From: a bacterium
Lineage (GTDB): Bacteria > Planctomycetota > UBA1135 > UBA2386
Direction of reading: 5' to 3'
Length of the DNA: 64,000 nucleotides
NCBI GenBank assembly: GCA_030432695.1
Contig: JAUILN010000004.1
Location: forward strand, 496,001-560,000
The notes under the pieces were generated by a model that was given only the letters and a program-made list of their open reading frames with translations, was not told the DNA's origin and searched no databases. Every line of letters begins with the position of its first letter. Position 1 is the first letter of the stretch. Made by a program: the position numbers and the translations under genes. Shown here one piece after another: positions 17,802-27,236 of the stretch.

Positions 17802-20386
17802 TCCGCGGCATGACCGACGCGGGATCCGGAACTCCGATGGGGGAGGGCATCACCTGGCAGGCGTGGGCGACACGATTCGAAGTCGGCGGTGTCCCTGCCG
17901 GGGCCTTCACGGCGTTGCTCCCGCCGCCGCTCGCGGCGAAGCGGTGGCAACCCGGCACGCCGGTCCGCGAAGCGGCGTTCCTCCTGCACACCGAGCTGGT
18001 GTCCCGCATCGTCACGCAGGAGTTGCACTTCCGGACCGGCGACGAAGCGACGGCGCTGAAGAGTGTCTACGAGCTGTTTCCAGAGACCCGTCGGCTCGTG
18101 GCCTCCGGCGGCGCGGACACCGCCGACTTCGCGGCCTTCGCGATCGGGGTCCTGAACCGCCACGTGCGCTGGTTCACCGCCAAATGGCACGGCAGGAAGG
18201 AGCGTGGCGCGTTCCGGATCGAAGACGAGCGGCACGCGTTCCGTGCCGATCTGGCGGCGATCCAACCGCTGCTGCGCGGGTTCGAGAAGGCGCTGTGGTC
18301 GCTGGCGCTCGGCGACGCGACGAACACCGCGGGAGCGGACGTCTGCGCCGGTCGGGGTGAGCGTGCGGAGTTCGCCGCGCGATGGACGGCTCCGCAGGTG
18401 TTGCTCGGCATGGGAGATCGGGAAGACGAGGGCCGACAGGTGCTCGCCGCGGAGCACGCGCATCTGCGCGCTGCGGGCGGTCAGCCAGGAGAAGCCTTCG
18501 GCGTGGCGCTGTCGGGTGGCGGCATCCGTTCGGCGACGGTCTGTCTCGGCGTGCTCGAAGTCCTGGCCCGTCGTGGCGTCCTGGACCGGACGGACTACCT
18601 GTCGACGGTCTCGGGGGGCGGCTACACCGGCGCGTTCTGGAGCTGGCTCGTGCACCGCGAGGGAGATCGATGCGTCGACCTCGCGGAGCAGCTGCGAGAC
18701 GAGGTGCCGAAACTGCGGCGGCGCTGCAACGACCACCTCTGGGGAGCCGAGCCCCTGGTGGGCAGGGCGCGTGGCCTGATGACGCTGCTCGGTGGTCTCG
18801 CGGCCCAGGGCCTCGGCCTGGTGTTCTTCGTCGGCGTGGCGGCCGTCGTCACCGTCGCGCTGCGGATCCACACCATCCCGGGCCTGGTTCGGGGTGCCGG
18901 GTTCCTGGCCGCCGGTCTGGCGGCGGTGACCCTGCTCGGGGCTGCAGTGCTGCCCGGCTGGCGCATGCGCCGCGTGGCGGTGCTGGGATTGGCGCCGCTG
19001 GCGCTCTGGTCGTCACTCGGCCTCGTCGGGTGGCTCTACCGAGCCGGCGGCGACGCGGTCGGACGGCTCGGATGGACGACGGTGGTCGCCATCGGCCTGG
19101 TCGCGGTCTGGCTGGTCGCGGTTCGCTGGCGATTCTCCTTTCTCGCGAAGCTCGTCGGCAGGATTGCCGTCTACCTCGCGGTGCCGGTGCTGATCGGCCT
19201 GCTGTACTTCGCGTTCCTCGAGGCGCTGGGGCACCCGCAGGGGGGCATCGGGTTCGCGTCGACCGTTGCGCTGCTGGTTGCGGCGACGGTCGTCGTGCTG
19301 TTCGCCGACGCCAACCAGACCTCGCCGCACGCCTTCTACCGACGGCAGCTGGCCGACACCTACGTGCCGGGCGCGGGTCTGACCTTCGACGTCTTGCGTC
19401 GGGCGCAGCGGCGGCCGTACCAGCTCAGCAACTGCACGGTGAATCTACCTGCGAGCCGTCGGCCGGAGCTGCGGGGACGGGGCAGCGACATCTTCGTGAT
19501 GGCGCCCCTTCGATCCGGAAGCCGCGCGACCGGCTTCGAGGCCACGGCCGACTACGAGGGTTGCGATCCGCAGTTCGACGTCGCGACCGCGATGGCGGTG
19601 TCGGGTGCCGCGGCTTCGCCGCAGATGGGGATGTTCACCCAGGCGGGACTCGTGCCGTTGATGACGCTGCTCAATCTGCGGCTCGGTCGCTGGCTCCTGC
19701 GCCCCGGCCAGTCGGCCGCGCTCGGCGGATGGTTGGATCTGCGCTATGTGGTCCGCGAGGCGCTGGGCAAGATCGACGAATCGCTGCCGGCGTGGCACCT
19801 GTCCGACGGCGGCCACATCGAGAACCTCGGCATCCAGGAGCTCATGCGCCGCAAGTGCCGCTTCATCCTGGCGGTCGATGCGGAGTGCGACGAGGCGTTC
19901 GCACTGAGCGGGCTCGCGCAGGCGCTGCGTCAGGCCGAGGTCGATCTCGGCGTGAAGGTGGAGATGGACCTGTCGGAACTCCAGCCCGACGACGACGGGT
20001 TGGTCCGGGCCCATTTCCAGATGGGCAGGGTCACGTATCCCGATGGCGACGTGGGCTACCTGCTCTACCTGAAGTCGTCGCTGACCGGCGACGAGACACG
20101 GGCGATCCGCGAATACCGCAAGCGCTGCCCGTCGTTCCCGCACCAGTCGACCGGCGACCAGTTCTTCGACGAGGAGCAGTTCGAGATGTACCGCCAGCTC
20201 GGTGAGCACATGGCGGGCGGATTGTTCCGGCGGGGACTGGTGCCGGCGGACATCGCCAAGGACCCGGAGAAGCGCGTGGACTTCGACTCCTGGTGGCGGT
20301 CGCTGGTCGGCAACCTTCTGCCGCCAGAGGCGCCGGTCGTGTCAGGAACCTACGCGCACCCGGATCGCGTCGCTCAATGCCAATGA
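17798..20386 (+). CDS. Membrane-embedded patatin-like phospholipase
   Basis: 862 residues. An N-terminal unknown region (1-230) precedes a patatin domain starting GVALSGGGIRS (oxyanion GGGIR, 240-244) with nucleophile S272 in STVSGGGYTG. About six hydrophobic helices (about 326-503) are inserted, and the domain resumes with the catalytic Asp in LSDGGHIENLG (D670). Likely a membrane acyl hydrolase of phospholipids. Its ATG lies in the kinase stop (ATGA), so kinase and lipase are co-translated, implying a joint function. The last 45 bases overlap the convergent gene. Confidence 0.85.
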   Translation: MIRGMTDAGSGTPMGEGITWQAWATRFEVGGVPAGAFTALLPPPLAAKRWQPGTPVREAAFLLHTELVSRIVTQELHFRTGDEATALKSVYELFPETRRLVASGGADTADFAAFAIGVLNRHVRWFTAKWHGRKERGAFRIEDERHAFRADLAAIQPLLRGFEKALWSLALGDATNTAGADVCAGRGERAEFAARWTAPQVLLGMGDREDEGRQVLAAEHAHLRAAGGQPGEAFGVALSGGGIRSATVCLGVLEVLARRGVLDRTDYLSTVSGGGYTGAFWSWLVHREGDRCVDLAEQLRDEVPKLRRRCNDHLWGAEPLVGRARGLMTLLGGLAAQGLGLVFFVGVAAVVTVALRIHTIPGLVRGAGFLAAGLAAVTLLGAAVLPGWRMRRVAVLGLAPLALWSSLGLVGWLYRAGGDAVGRLGWTTVVAIGLVAVWLVAVRWRFSFLAKLVGRIAVYLAVPVLIGLLYFAFLEALGHPQGGIGFASTVALLVAATVVVLFADANQTSPHAFYRRQLADTYVPGAGLTFDVLRRAQRRPYQLSNCTVNLPASRRPELRGRGSDIFVMAPLRSGSRATGFEATADYEGCDPQFDVATAMAVSGAAASPQMGMFTQAGLVPLMTLLNLRLGRWLLRPGQSAALGGWLDLRYVVREALGKIDESLPAWHLSDGGHIENLGIQELMRRKCRFILAVDAECDEAFALSGLAQALRQAEVDLGVKVEMDLSELQPDDDGLVRAHFQMGRVTYPDGDVGYLLYLKSSLTGDETRAIREYRKRCPSFPHQSTGDQFFDEEQFEMYRQLGEHMAGGLFRRGLVPADIAKDPEKRVDFDSWWRSLVGNLLPPEAPVVSGTYAHPDRVAQCQ

Positions 20387-23143
20387 ACCGAACAGGTCGC
20401 CTTCGCGATCCAACACCGCCCATTGGAAGTGCGACTCGGCGCCGAGCAGGCTCGGGGTCGCGGGCGGCACGGGGACGGTAACGCCGGCGGCACCGGCCGC
20501 GGTGGTGAATACGATCCAGCTCGCGTCGACGTCTTCGAGCAGGAACGCGCAGGGGTTCAGGGTCGGCGCTGCTCCGCCGGAGCCATTGAGCACCGCCACC
20601 GAGAACGGCCGCGCGTCGGCCAGCTCGATACCGAAGCTGGCATTGGGCTGCCAGGCGAGGGCGGGGGCGCCTTCGCTGCGGATCGTGGGGATGCGGTCGC
20701 TGCTGCCCGGACAGCCGACGCCATAGCGGTCGACGCGGGCCAGGGGCGCGCCGGCGAGCACGACGACCTGGGCGCCGGCGGCGTCGGCGACCACCACGTC
20801 GGGCCAGGCGTCGCCGTCCATGTCGGCGATCGCGACGCTGCGCGGGGTCGCGCTGGCGGCCGGCAGCGTGCAGAGGGTGGAGCGGGCGAAGGCGAGGCCG
20901 GTGGCGCCGACGCCGAGGTCGCCGAGCACGGTCAGGTCGGCGGCCGCGAAGTTGGCGACCACCGCGTCGCGGCGGCGGCTGTCGGGGTCGTCGTCGTCGC
21001 CGAGGTCGCCGAGTGCCAGGCCGGTGGGGCCGGCAGCGGTCGGGGCGGTGTGCGCGTCGAAGCCGGTGGGCAGCGCGTTGCGCAGCACGGTCAGCGTGCC
21101 GGGCGTCAGCGGCAGCGCGGCGCCGACGGAGGTGACGGCGAGGTCGGTCGCGCCGTCGCCGTCGAAGTCGGCGGCGGCGAGTGCGCTCGGATTCGCAGCC
21201 ACGGTAAGCGGGCTCGCGGTCAGCGCGGTGAGCACGCCGCTGCCGTCGTTGCCGAACAGGTGCAGGCGGCCGCTCGCACCATCACCCTCGGCGGCGACCA
21301 CGTCGAGGTCGGCGTCGCCCTCCAGTTCGGCCACTGCGACGGCGAGCACGCCGGCGGTGTAGCTGCCCACGTTGGCCGCGGTCCACACCGTGCCGGTGCC
21401 GTCCTGGGTCAGCACGTGCAGCGCGCCGATGCCGCTCAGTCCGCCCCGGTCGCCGACCAACAGGTCGTCGCCGTTGGTTCCGTCGAGGTCGCCGGCGGCG
21501 AGGTCGGTCGGCGATGCGGCACTGGCGGGGAGCGTCTCGGTGTGCAGCAGGCTCAGCGTGCCCGCTGCGTTGGCGAACACGTAGACCTTGTTCTCGGTGG
21601 TCGCCGGCGGAACGTTCACCGTCAGCACCGCGACGTCGGGACCCGGCTGGCCGTCGAACTCGCCGAGGGCTACCGCGACCGGGCGACCGGCGACATTGCC
21701 GAACGGCAGGTCGGTGACGGTGTAGCTGCCGGTGTTCTCGAGGCCGACCGAGACGCTGGGGACGGCGCCCTCGTTCACGGTGACGAAGTCGAGGCCGTTC
21801 GCGCCGTCCAGGTCGGCGACCACGACTTCGACCGGGTTGCCGCCGAGTGCCGCGGTGCGCGCGTTCGCGGCGTCGAGCGCGTCGCAGCCGAGGCGCGGGT
21901 TGGCGTCGGTGCTGGCGCCGGCGCCGGGGATCGCGTAGGGCCCGGGTGCCGTGAAGTCGGAGTAGCCGTTGCCGTCCCAGGTGTTGCCCGCGGAGTCGTC
22001 GCGGACCGGTGCGCTGCCGCGGTCGATGCCGTGGAACACGTTGCCGACCACCAGCACGCCGCTGTGGTTGGCGATCGACAGCGCCGCGTCGGTGCCGGCG
22101 CCGATGCGGTTGCCTCGGAGCGCCAGGGCGAGGGTGGCGGGAGTCTGGCGTGTGATGTCGATGCCGATCTCGCAGCGAGCGATCGAGTTGCCTTCGACCA
22201 CCAGGTCGGCACCAGCGTCCGCGAGGCGCAGGCCGGCGGCGGTGGCGGCGATGTCGTGCTGGCAGTCGAGGACCCGGCAGAAGCGCATCTCGCCGCCAGC
22301 GCCGTCGCGGAACACCGCGCCCACTGCTGGGGCGGTCGCGCCAATGCGCGCGCCGTCGCCGAGGATCTCGTCGTGTTCCAGCGTGAGGATGGCATCGAGT
22401 TCGGCGGCGACTCCCTCGGCGCCGAAGCCGGTGACCGTACTGGCGCGGAACGTGACGAGGCACGGGTCGGCGGCCGCGTCGCCGCGGACCACCAGACCGC
22501 CGTGCTCACCGACATCGAGCGGGTTGGCCGCGCAGCCGGTGATCGCGACGTCGGTGACGAGTCCGTCGGCGCCGTTGCGGTACATCACGCCGACGAGGCG
22601 CGCGATCCCGGTGGTGGCGCCCGCGCCGTCGACGGTCAGGCCGCGCAGGTCGACGCGTGCTGTGCCGTCGACCAGCACCACCACGCGATGATCCTCGCCG
22701 CTGCCGGGCAGTGGGCCGCGCGGCAGGCTGCGCAGCACCGTGGGGTTTGCGGTGACGATCGTCTGGCCGACACCGGCACCGACCAACTGCAGCGCCTTGT
22801 CGCCGAGCACGATCTCGTCGTCGGCGCCGAAGGTGCCGGCGGAGAGCTGCAGCGTGTCACCGGCGCTGGCCTGCTGGGCCGCGAACGAGATGGTTCGGTA
22901 CGGGCTGCCCGCCGAGCCGTCGCCGGTCGCGTCGTCGCCGCTCGGATCGACGAAGACCTGGGCGGTCGCGGCGGCGAGCACCAGGGCGAACGCGAGTCCG
23001 CCATGGCACACCGGCAGGAGTCGGGAGGAGAGCGGACGAGGTGCGCGGTCGGACACGGGAGGTCTCGGCAGGGGCAAGAAAGGGGACGCGCGCGAGATTG
23101 TGCGGCTCGCGGCTCGGCTCTCAACCCCTTCCCGGTGTCCCAT
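20342..23143 (-). CDS. Secreted beta-helix plus FG-GAP protein with C-terminal module
   Basis: 933 residues. A signal segment (LAFALVLAAATAQ) is followed by a parallel beta-helix of the DUF1565-like type (VDPSGDDATGDGSAGSPYRT, then repeated N-x-I/V turns), FG-GAP-like repeats (ADFDGDGATDLAV, ADMDGDAWPDVVV) and the shared C-terminal module (YGVGCPGS to DAIRVRVG). ATG 23143 gives a long pre-signal leader; GTG 23056 would give a normal 33-residue signal and may be the true start. It is divergent from a gene of the same architecture at 23206. Confidence 0.85.
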   Translation of the reverse strand: MGHREGVESRAASRTISRASPFLPLPRPPVSDRAPRPLSSRLLPVCHGGLAFALVLAAATAQVFVDPSGDDATGDGSAGSPYRTISFAAQQASAGDTLQLSAGTFGADDEIVLGDKALQLVGAGVGQTIVTANPTVLRSLPRGPLPGSGEDHRVVVLVDGTARVDLRGLTVDGAGATTGIARLVGVMYRNGADGLVTDVAITGCAANPLDVGEHGGLVVRGDAAADPCLVTFRASTVTGFGAEGVAAELDAILTLEHDEILGDGARIGATAPAVGAVFRDGAGGEMRFCRVLDCQHDIAATAAGLRLADAGADLVVEGNSIARCEIGIDITRQTPATLALALRGNRIGAGTDAALSIANHSGVLVVGNVFHGIDRGSAPVRDDSAGNTWDGNGYSDFTAPGPYAIPGAGASTDANPRLGCDALDAANARTAALGGNPVEVVVADLDGANGLDFVTVNEGAVPSVSVGLENTGSYTVTDLPFGNVAGRPVAVALGEFDGQPGPDVAVLTVNVPPATTENKVYVFANAAGTLSLLHTETLPASAASPTDLAAGDLDGTNGDDLLVGDRGGLSGIGALHVLTQDGTGTVWTAANVGSYTAGVLAVAVAELEGDADLDVVAAEGDGASGRLHLFGNDGSGVLTALTASPLTVAANPSALAAADFDGDGATDLAVTSVGAALPLTPGTLTVLRNALPTGFDAHTAPTAAGPTGLALGDLGDDDDPDSRRRDAVVANFAAADLTVLGDLGVGATGLAFARSTLCTLPAASATPRSVAIADMDGDAWPDVVVADAAGAQVVVLAGAPLARVDRYGVGCPGSSDRIPTIRSEGAPALAWQPNASFGIELADARPFSVAVLNGSGGAAPTLNPCAFLLEDVDASWIVFTTAAGAAGVTVPVPPATPSLLGAESHFQWAVLDREGDLFGSLALSDAIRVRVGS

Positions 23144-23205
23144 CGCGCTGCTACCGTCCGCTCCGCTCCCCGTACGCGCGGCGCGGACAGCGACCGCGTC
23201 CCATC

Positions 23206-25914
23206 ATGTCTGTGCTTCTTTCCGGGCGTCTGCTCCTCTTCAGCGTTCTCGCCCTGTTGACGACTCTCGGATCGGTCCGCGCGGACCCGGTCGTCCACAT
23301 CGCACCTGGCGGTGACGACCTCGCGGGTGACGGTTCGGCCGGCAATCCGTATCGCTCGCTGCAGCGCGGTGTCGACGCGGTGGATCCCGGTGGCCTCGTG
23401 CTGGTCGCCGACGGCGACTACCAAGGCTTCGCGATCGTCTCGAAGCCGTTGAGCGTCGTGGCGCTCGGCCCCGGCCGGCCGCGGATCGGGGTCGGCTCGG
23501 GTTCGGGTGCTCTGTTCGCAGTGGTGGCGACCGCCGACGTGGTGGTCCAGGGCGTCGAATGGGTCGGTGCGCTCGGGCGAACCGGATGCACCGCGTTCGG
23601 TCCGGTCGACCGACTGCGCTTCGTCGATTGCGGCTTCACCGGCTTCCCGAACGTCGCGGTCGAACTCCTCGGTGGCACGTCGGTGGGGGTGGGCTTCGAG
23701 GACTGTGTGTTCGACGCCGCGGGACGGGGTGCGGGAGGCTCCGCGGTCGCGGTGTTCGCGATCGGTACCGATGCCTTGCGATTCGAGCGTTGTCGGTTCG
23801 TCGATGGCGACTTCGGCATGCGCATGCTCGGCGCGATGAACACGCAGTGCATCGATTGCGAGTTCGTCGACATGCGGCAGGCCGCGCTCACCGCGGTGTT
23901 CTGTGCCGACCTGTTGCTCGATCGCTGCCTGGTCCGTCGCTGTGCGCAGCTGCCCTCGCCTTCCGATTGGGCGGCGCCGATGGACGGACTGGCCGCGGTG
24001 TCGCTGGTGGCGATGTGCGACCGTGCGCTGCTCCGCGACACCGTGATCGAGGATTGTGGCGGCTACCTGGGCGGCGGGGGATTCCAGATGGCGGGCGGCA
24101 GCTTCGACGGACTGTTCGGGCTCGCCATCGAGGACTCGGTCGGTTGGCGGTTGGTCGACTGCTCGCTGCATCGCAACGACTACGGCGGCCTGTTGGTCGA
24201 CGGAGTCGCGTCGTCCGGCGTGCTCGAGCGTTGCAATCTGGTCGGCAATGGCCGCTATGCAGCGCTCGTCGGCTCGACCGATCGGGCGATCCACAGCGAG
24301 GGGACGGTCGACGCGCGGGGTTGCTTCTTCGGGGCCGTGGCGGGTCCCGTCGCCGATGGCGTGGGGCCCGGCAACGACGTCGGTGGTCCGGGCATGGTGC
24401 TCACGACGCCGGTCGCTGCGGTGCCGTTCGAGGCGCGTGGGGAGCGTGTCCGGTCGATGGCCGGACTCGCGAGTCTGCCGGCGCCGGGTCGGCCGGTCGC
24501 GCTCGCCGCCGGGGACTTCGACGGCGATGACCGTGACGACCTGGTGGCTGCCGAGGATCTCGGGCGGGCCCTCGTGCTGCACCTGCGCACCGGTCCCGGA
24601 GTCTTCGCCGCGCCATTGGTGGTGCCTCTCGGCTTCGCGCCGCGCGATCTCCTGGCCGCCGACCTCGACGGCGACGGCGATCTCGACGTCGCGGTGCTCG
24701 ACGAGGCGGGCGATCGGTTGGTGAGCTGGCTCGGTGACGGCACGGGTGGACTCCAGGCCGGGCCGGTCGTCGCCTTGCCACGTCGACCGAATCGGCTGTG
24801 CGCGGTCGATGCCGATGGCGTGGCGCCGGTGGAACTCGCGGTCGCCTGTCTGGGTGATCCGTTCGGCTCGGGTGGCCTGGCGCTGGTACGCGGCCTCGCG
24901 ACCTCGGAGCTGCTCGCCGGGATCGCCTCGCCCGTGGCGGTCGTCGCGCTCGACGTCGACCGCGACGGCGCGCAGGATCTCGTGGCCTACGAGCTGTCGA
25001 CTTCGACCGGCGGGCAGGGCCTGCGCGTGCACGCCGGCGACGGCCTCGGTTCGTTCGCCGCCGGCGTTGCGGTCGGCGCGGCGGATCCCGGTCCGGTTGC
25101 CGATGCGAGCCTGGCGGTGGGTGACGTCGACGGCGACGCGGCCAGCGATCTGGTGGTCGCGCGCTTCGCCTTGTTTCCGCTGCCCGGCGGCACGGTGGTG
25201 GAGGCCCGAGCGGTCGGTGCGGCTGCGACCGGAGGCCTCGGCCCGGCGACGTTGCTGCGTGCGGTCAGCGGTCCGGTCCCGCTGGCGATCGACCGGCTCG
25301 CGGGTCCGGGACAGCCGGCCAGCGTGCTCCTCGGTCTGCCTGTCGAAGAGAGCGCGTTGTGGCTCGGCGCAGTGGCGGGCGGCGAGGCTGTCTACGCGGA
25401 GCGCGTCGCGCGACAGGCGCCACCGCTCGCCGTGGCGACCGGCGAGTTCGATGACTCGCCCGGGCGTGACGTGGTGTTCGGAGACGCCCGGTCGGGCACT
25501 CTGTCGGTGCGCCGCGGTCGCCGGGAGGGCTCGGTCACCGGCTACGGGGTGGGGTGTACCGGAAGTCTCGGCTATCCGAGCTGGCGACCGCGCTCGGCGC
25601 CCGAACTCGGGTCGCGCACCTTCGGGTTGTTCCTGGAGAACGTGCCGGCCGGTTCTTCGGCGTTCCTGTTCTTCGGGATCCTGCCAGGCGACGTTCCGCT
25701 GCCCGGCGGCTGCTCGATGTTGGTCTCGTTCCCGTTCACCGTCGCGCTGGTGACCAATGCTCAGGGGCGGGGCGTGTTGCCCCTGCCGATTCCCGATGAC
25801 CCGGCGTTGTTGCGCGGTTCGGTGTTCGCACAGTGGGTGGTGGTCGACCCCCAGGGCCAGGCGCTCGGGGCGATCTCGGCGTCTCAGGGCTTCGAGGTGC
25901 GGTTGGGAGGGTGA
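23206..25914 (+). CDS. Secreted beta-helix plus FG-GAP protein, divergent paralogue
   Basis: 902 residues with signal MSVLLSGRLLLFSVLALLTT. It opens with VVHIAPGGDDLAGDGSAGNPYRS, then a cysteine-containing right-handed beta-helix (about 50-400), FG-GAP repeats (GDFDGDDRDDLVAA, ADLDGDGDLDVAVL) and the C-terminal module starting GYGVGCTGSLG and ending GFEVRLGG. Architecture and opening motif match the minus-strand gene at 20342-23143, so the pair probably arose by duplication. Start chosen at the ATG before the signal. A 1,192-codon antisense frame over this gene is a GC shadow. Confidence 0.88.
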   Translation: MSVLLSGRLLLFSVLALLTTLGSVRADPVVHIAPGGDDLAGDGSAGNPYRSLQRGVDAVDPGGLVLVADGDYQGFAIVSKPLSVVALGPGRPRIGVGSGSGALFAVVATADVVVQGVEWVGALGRTGCTAFGPVDRLRFVDCGFTGFPNVAVELLGGTSVGVGFEDCVFDAAGRGAGGSAVAVFAIGTDALRFERCRFVDGDFGMRMLGAMNTQCIDCEFVDMRQAALTAVFCADLLLDRCLVRRCAQLPSPSDWAAPMDGLAAVSLVAMCDRALLRDTVIEDCGGYLGGGGFQMAGGSFDGLFGLAIEDSVGWRLVDCSLHRNDYGGLLVDGVASSGVLERCNLVGNGRYAALVGSTDRAIHSEGTVDARGCFFGAVAGPVADGVGPGNDVGGPGMVLTTPVAAVPFEARGERVRSMAGLASLPAPGRPVALAAGDFDGDDRDDLVAAEDLGRALVLHLRTGPGVFAAPLVVPLGFAPRDLLAADLDGDGDLDVAVLDEAGDRLVSWLGDGTGGLQAGPVVALPRRPNRLCAVDADGVAPVELAVACLGDPFGSGGLALVRGLATSELLAGIASPVAVVALDVDRDGAQDLVAYELSTSTGGQGLRVHAGDGLGSFAAGVAVGAADPGPVADASLAVGDVDGDAASDLVVARFALFPLPGGTVVEARAVGAAATGGLGPATLLRAVSGPVPLAIDRLAGPGQPASVLLGLPVEESALWLGAVAGGEAVYAERVARQAPPLAVATGEFDDSPGRDVVFGDARSGTLSVRRGRREGSVTGYGVGCTGSLGYPSWRPRSAPELGSRTFGLFLENVPAGSSAFLFFGILPGDVPLPGGCSMLVSFPFTVALVTNAQGRGVLPLPIPDDPALLRGSVFAQWVVVDPQGQALGAISASQGFEVRLGG

Positions 25915-25934
25915 CGAGTTGTCGGAGGGGCGCC

Positions 25935-25988
25935 GGGATACCAGGGGCTGCCGGGACATCGGGGGCTGCCGGGACATCAGGGGCTGGA
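25935..25988 (+). repeat. Three 18-base tandem repeats
   Basis: Three head-to-tail units at 25935-25952, 25953-25970 and 25971-25988 with consensus GGGACATCAGGGGCTGCC. They lie in the 332-base gap between the beta-helix gene and the LysM gene. The rest of the gap shows no gene or clear promoter. Confidence 0.8.
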
Positions 25989-26246
25989 AACGCCTGTGGC
26001 CGCTCTTACCATGCGCGGCAACTCCTCCGTGCGGTTCGGAGGGGTTCCGCCGCTCCCCATCGTCCCCGTTCGTCGGCGCGTCCCCAGTCGAGGGTCGCGC
26101 CCTCGCGAGGGTCGGGACGGCGGGTGAGACACCTCGAGCGGTCAGGCTCGGGCGAGCGGGCAGGTCAGAGCCCGCGCATCCGAGTGGACCGCTCTCCGAC
26201 GGCTCCGGCGCCACGATCGCCGCGGCCAGGCAACTTGGGAGGGCGC

Positions 26247-27161
26247 ATGAAGCGCAGCGAAACAGTGCTCGTCTATGCGGTCACGGCGGTGCTCGCCGTG
26301 ATCCTGGTGGTCGCCGTGGTCTTCGGTGGCGATCCCGAACCCGTGGAGAAGGACCGCGGCGCCAAGCTCGACGAGCTGATGTACGGCGCCGGCGGTGACT
26401 CCGAGGAGGCGCAGAATGGCGGGCTCGGTGGTCCCGGTGAACTCACGGGCGGCCCCGCGGAGGCCTCCGGAGAGCGCAGTGGTGCGGGCACCACCGGCGA
26501 CGACTTGGGTGCTGATCCGGGCGAGGAGGTCGCGCTGCGCACCTCGAACCAGAGCGGCGATGCGCAGGTCCGCGCGCTGCTCGGGTCCTACACGGAGGTC
26601 GAGGACTACGCGGGCAACCGCTACCGGCGCGTGGAGGTCCGTTCCGGCGACTCCTTCGACAAGCTGCTCTACGACTGGACCGGTTCGCAGCAGCTGCGCG
26701 AGGACGTGCTGGTGCTGAACGAGGAACTCGATCCGAACCGCATCCGGCCGGGTGACGAGATCCTGTTCCCGTGGGTCGATGCCCGCGTGCTGCTGCGTCG
26801 TCTGGAGGACGCGGGGCGTCGGGTCCCGGCGGCCCAGCCGAGTGCGGCGCGTCCCGAGACGGCGCGTCCGACCGGCGGCGACCGTGTCGGCAGCGGTGGC
26901 GCGGTGCCGCTGCGCTCCCGCAGCGAGCCGGCCCGCAGCGAGCCTGCCCGCAGTGCGACGACTCCGGCGGAGAACACGCCGCGCGCCGCGACCGGCGGCG
27001 AGTCCTACACGGTGAAGCCCGGCGAGAGCCTCTGGAAGATCGCCGAGCGCAAGGTCGGCCCGGGCAAGGCGACCGCCTACATCAACGACATCCTGGCCGC
27101 GAACCCGTCGATCTCCGACGCCTCGAAGGTGCGCGAGGGTCAGACGATCGTCCTGCCGTGA
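26247..27161 (+). CDS. Membrane-anchored protein with two LysM domains
   Basis: 304 residues. A short N-terminus and one transmembrane helix (about 8-27) are followed by an acidic Gly-rich linker. A first LysM-like segment (YRRVEVRSGDSFDKLLYDW to IRPGDEILFPW) precedes a Ser/Arg/Ala-rich linker with the repeat SEPARSEPARS, and a C-terminal LysM starts SYTVKPGESLWKIAERKVG. LysM binds peptidoglycan or related glycans, so it likely tethers inner membrane and cell wall. ATG 26247 has GGGAGGG just upstream. Confidence 0.88.
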   Translation: MKRSETVLVYAVTAVLAVILVVAVVFGGDPEPVEKDRGAKLDELMYGAGGDSEEAQNGGLGGPGELTGGPAEASGERSGAGTTGDDLGADPGEEVALRTSNQSGDAQVRALLGSYTEVEDYAGNRYRRVEVRSGDSFDKLLYDWTGSQQLREDVLVLNEELDPNRIRPGDEILFPWVDARVLLRRLEDAGRRVPAAQPSAARPETARPTGGDRVGSGGAVPLRSRSEPARSEPARSATTPAENTPRAATGGESYTVKPGESLWKIAERKVGPGKATAYINDILAANPSISDASKVREGQTIVLP

Positions 27162-27185
27162 TGCCGAGCCGGTAACGCTCCCGAG

Positions 27186-27218
27186 TTTTCCAACTGGTGC
27201 CTGGCACCGGTTGTAAGA
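27186..27218. terminator. Hairpin between convergent LysM and regulator genes
   Basis: A long, slightly imperfect stem capped by GGTGCC-T-GGCACC (27196-27208), extended by CAAC/GGTTG and TTT/AAG pairing. It lies 25 bases after the LysM stop and 18 bases from the regulator stop, and shares its apex with the hairpin after hypC. Confidence 0.6.
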
Positions 27219-27236
27219 GTTGCCCTGGGGCGCGGC

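Noticed and set aside
22636..26214. Minus-strand open frame of 1,192 codons
   Set aside because: It lies antisense to a clear secreted gene, its product is Arg/His/Asp-rich low complexity and it arises from third-position GC of the real gene.
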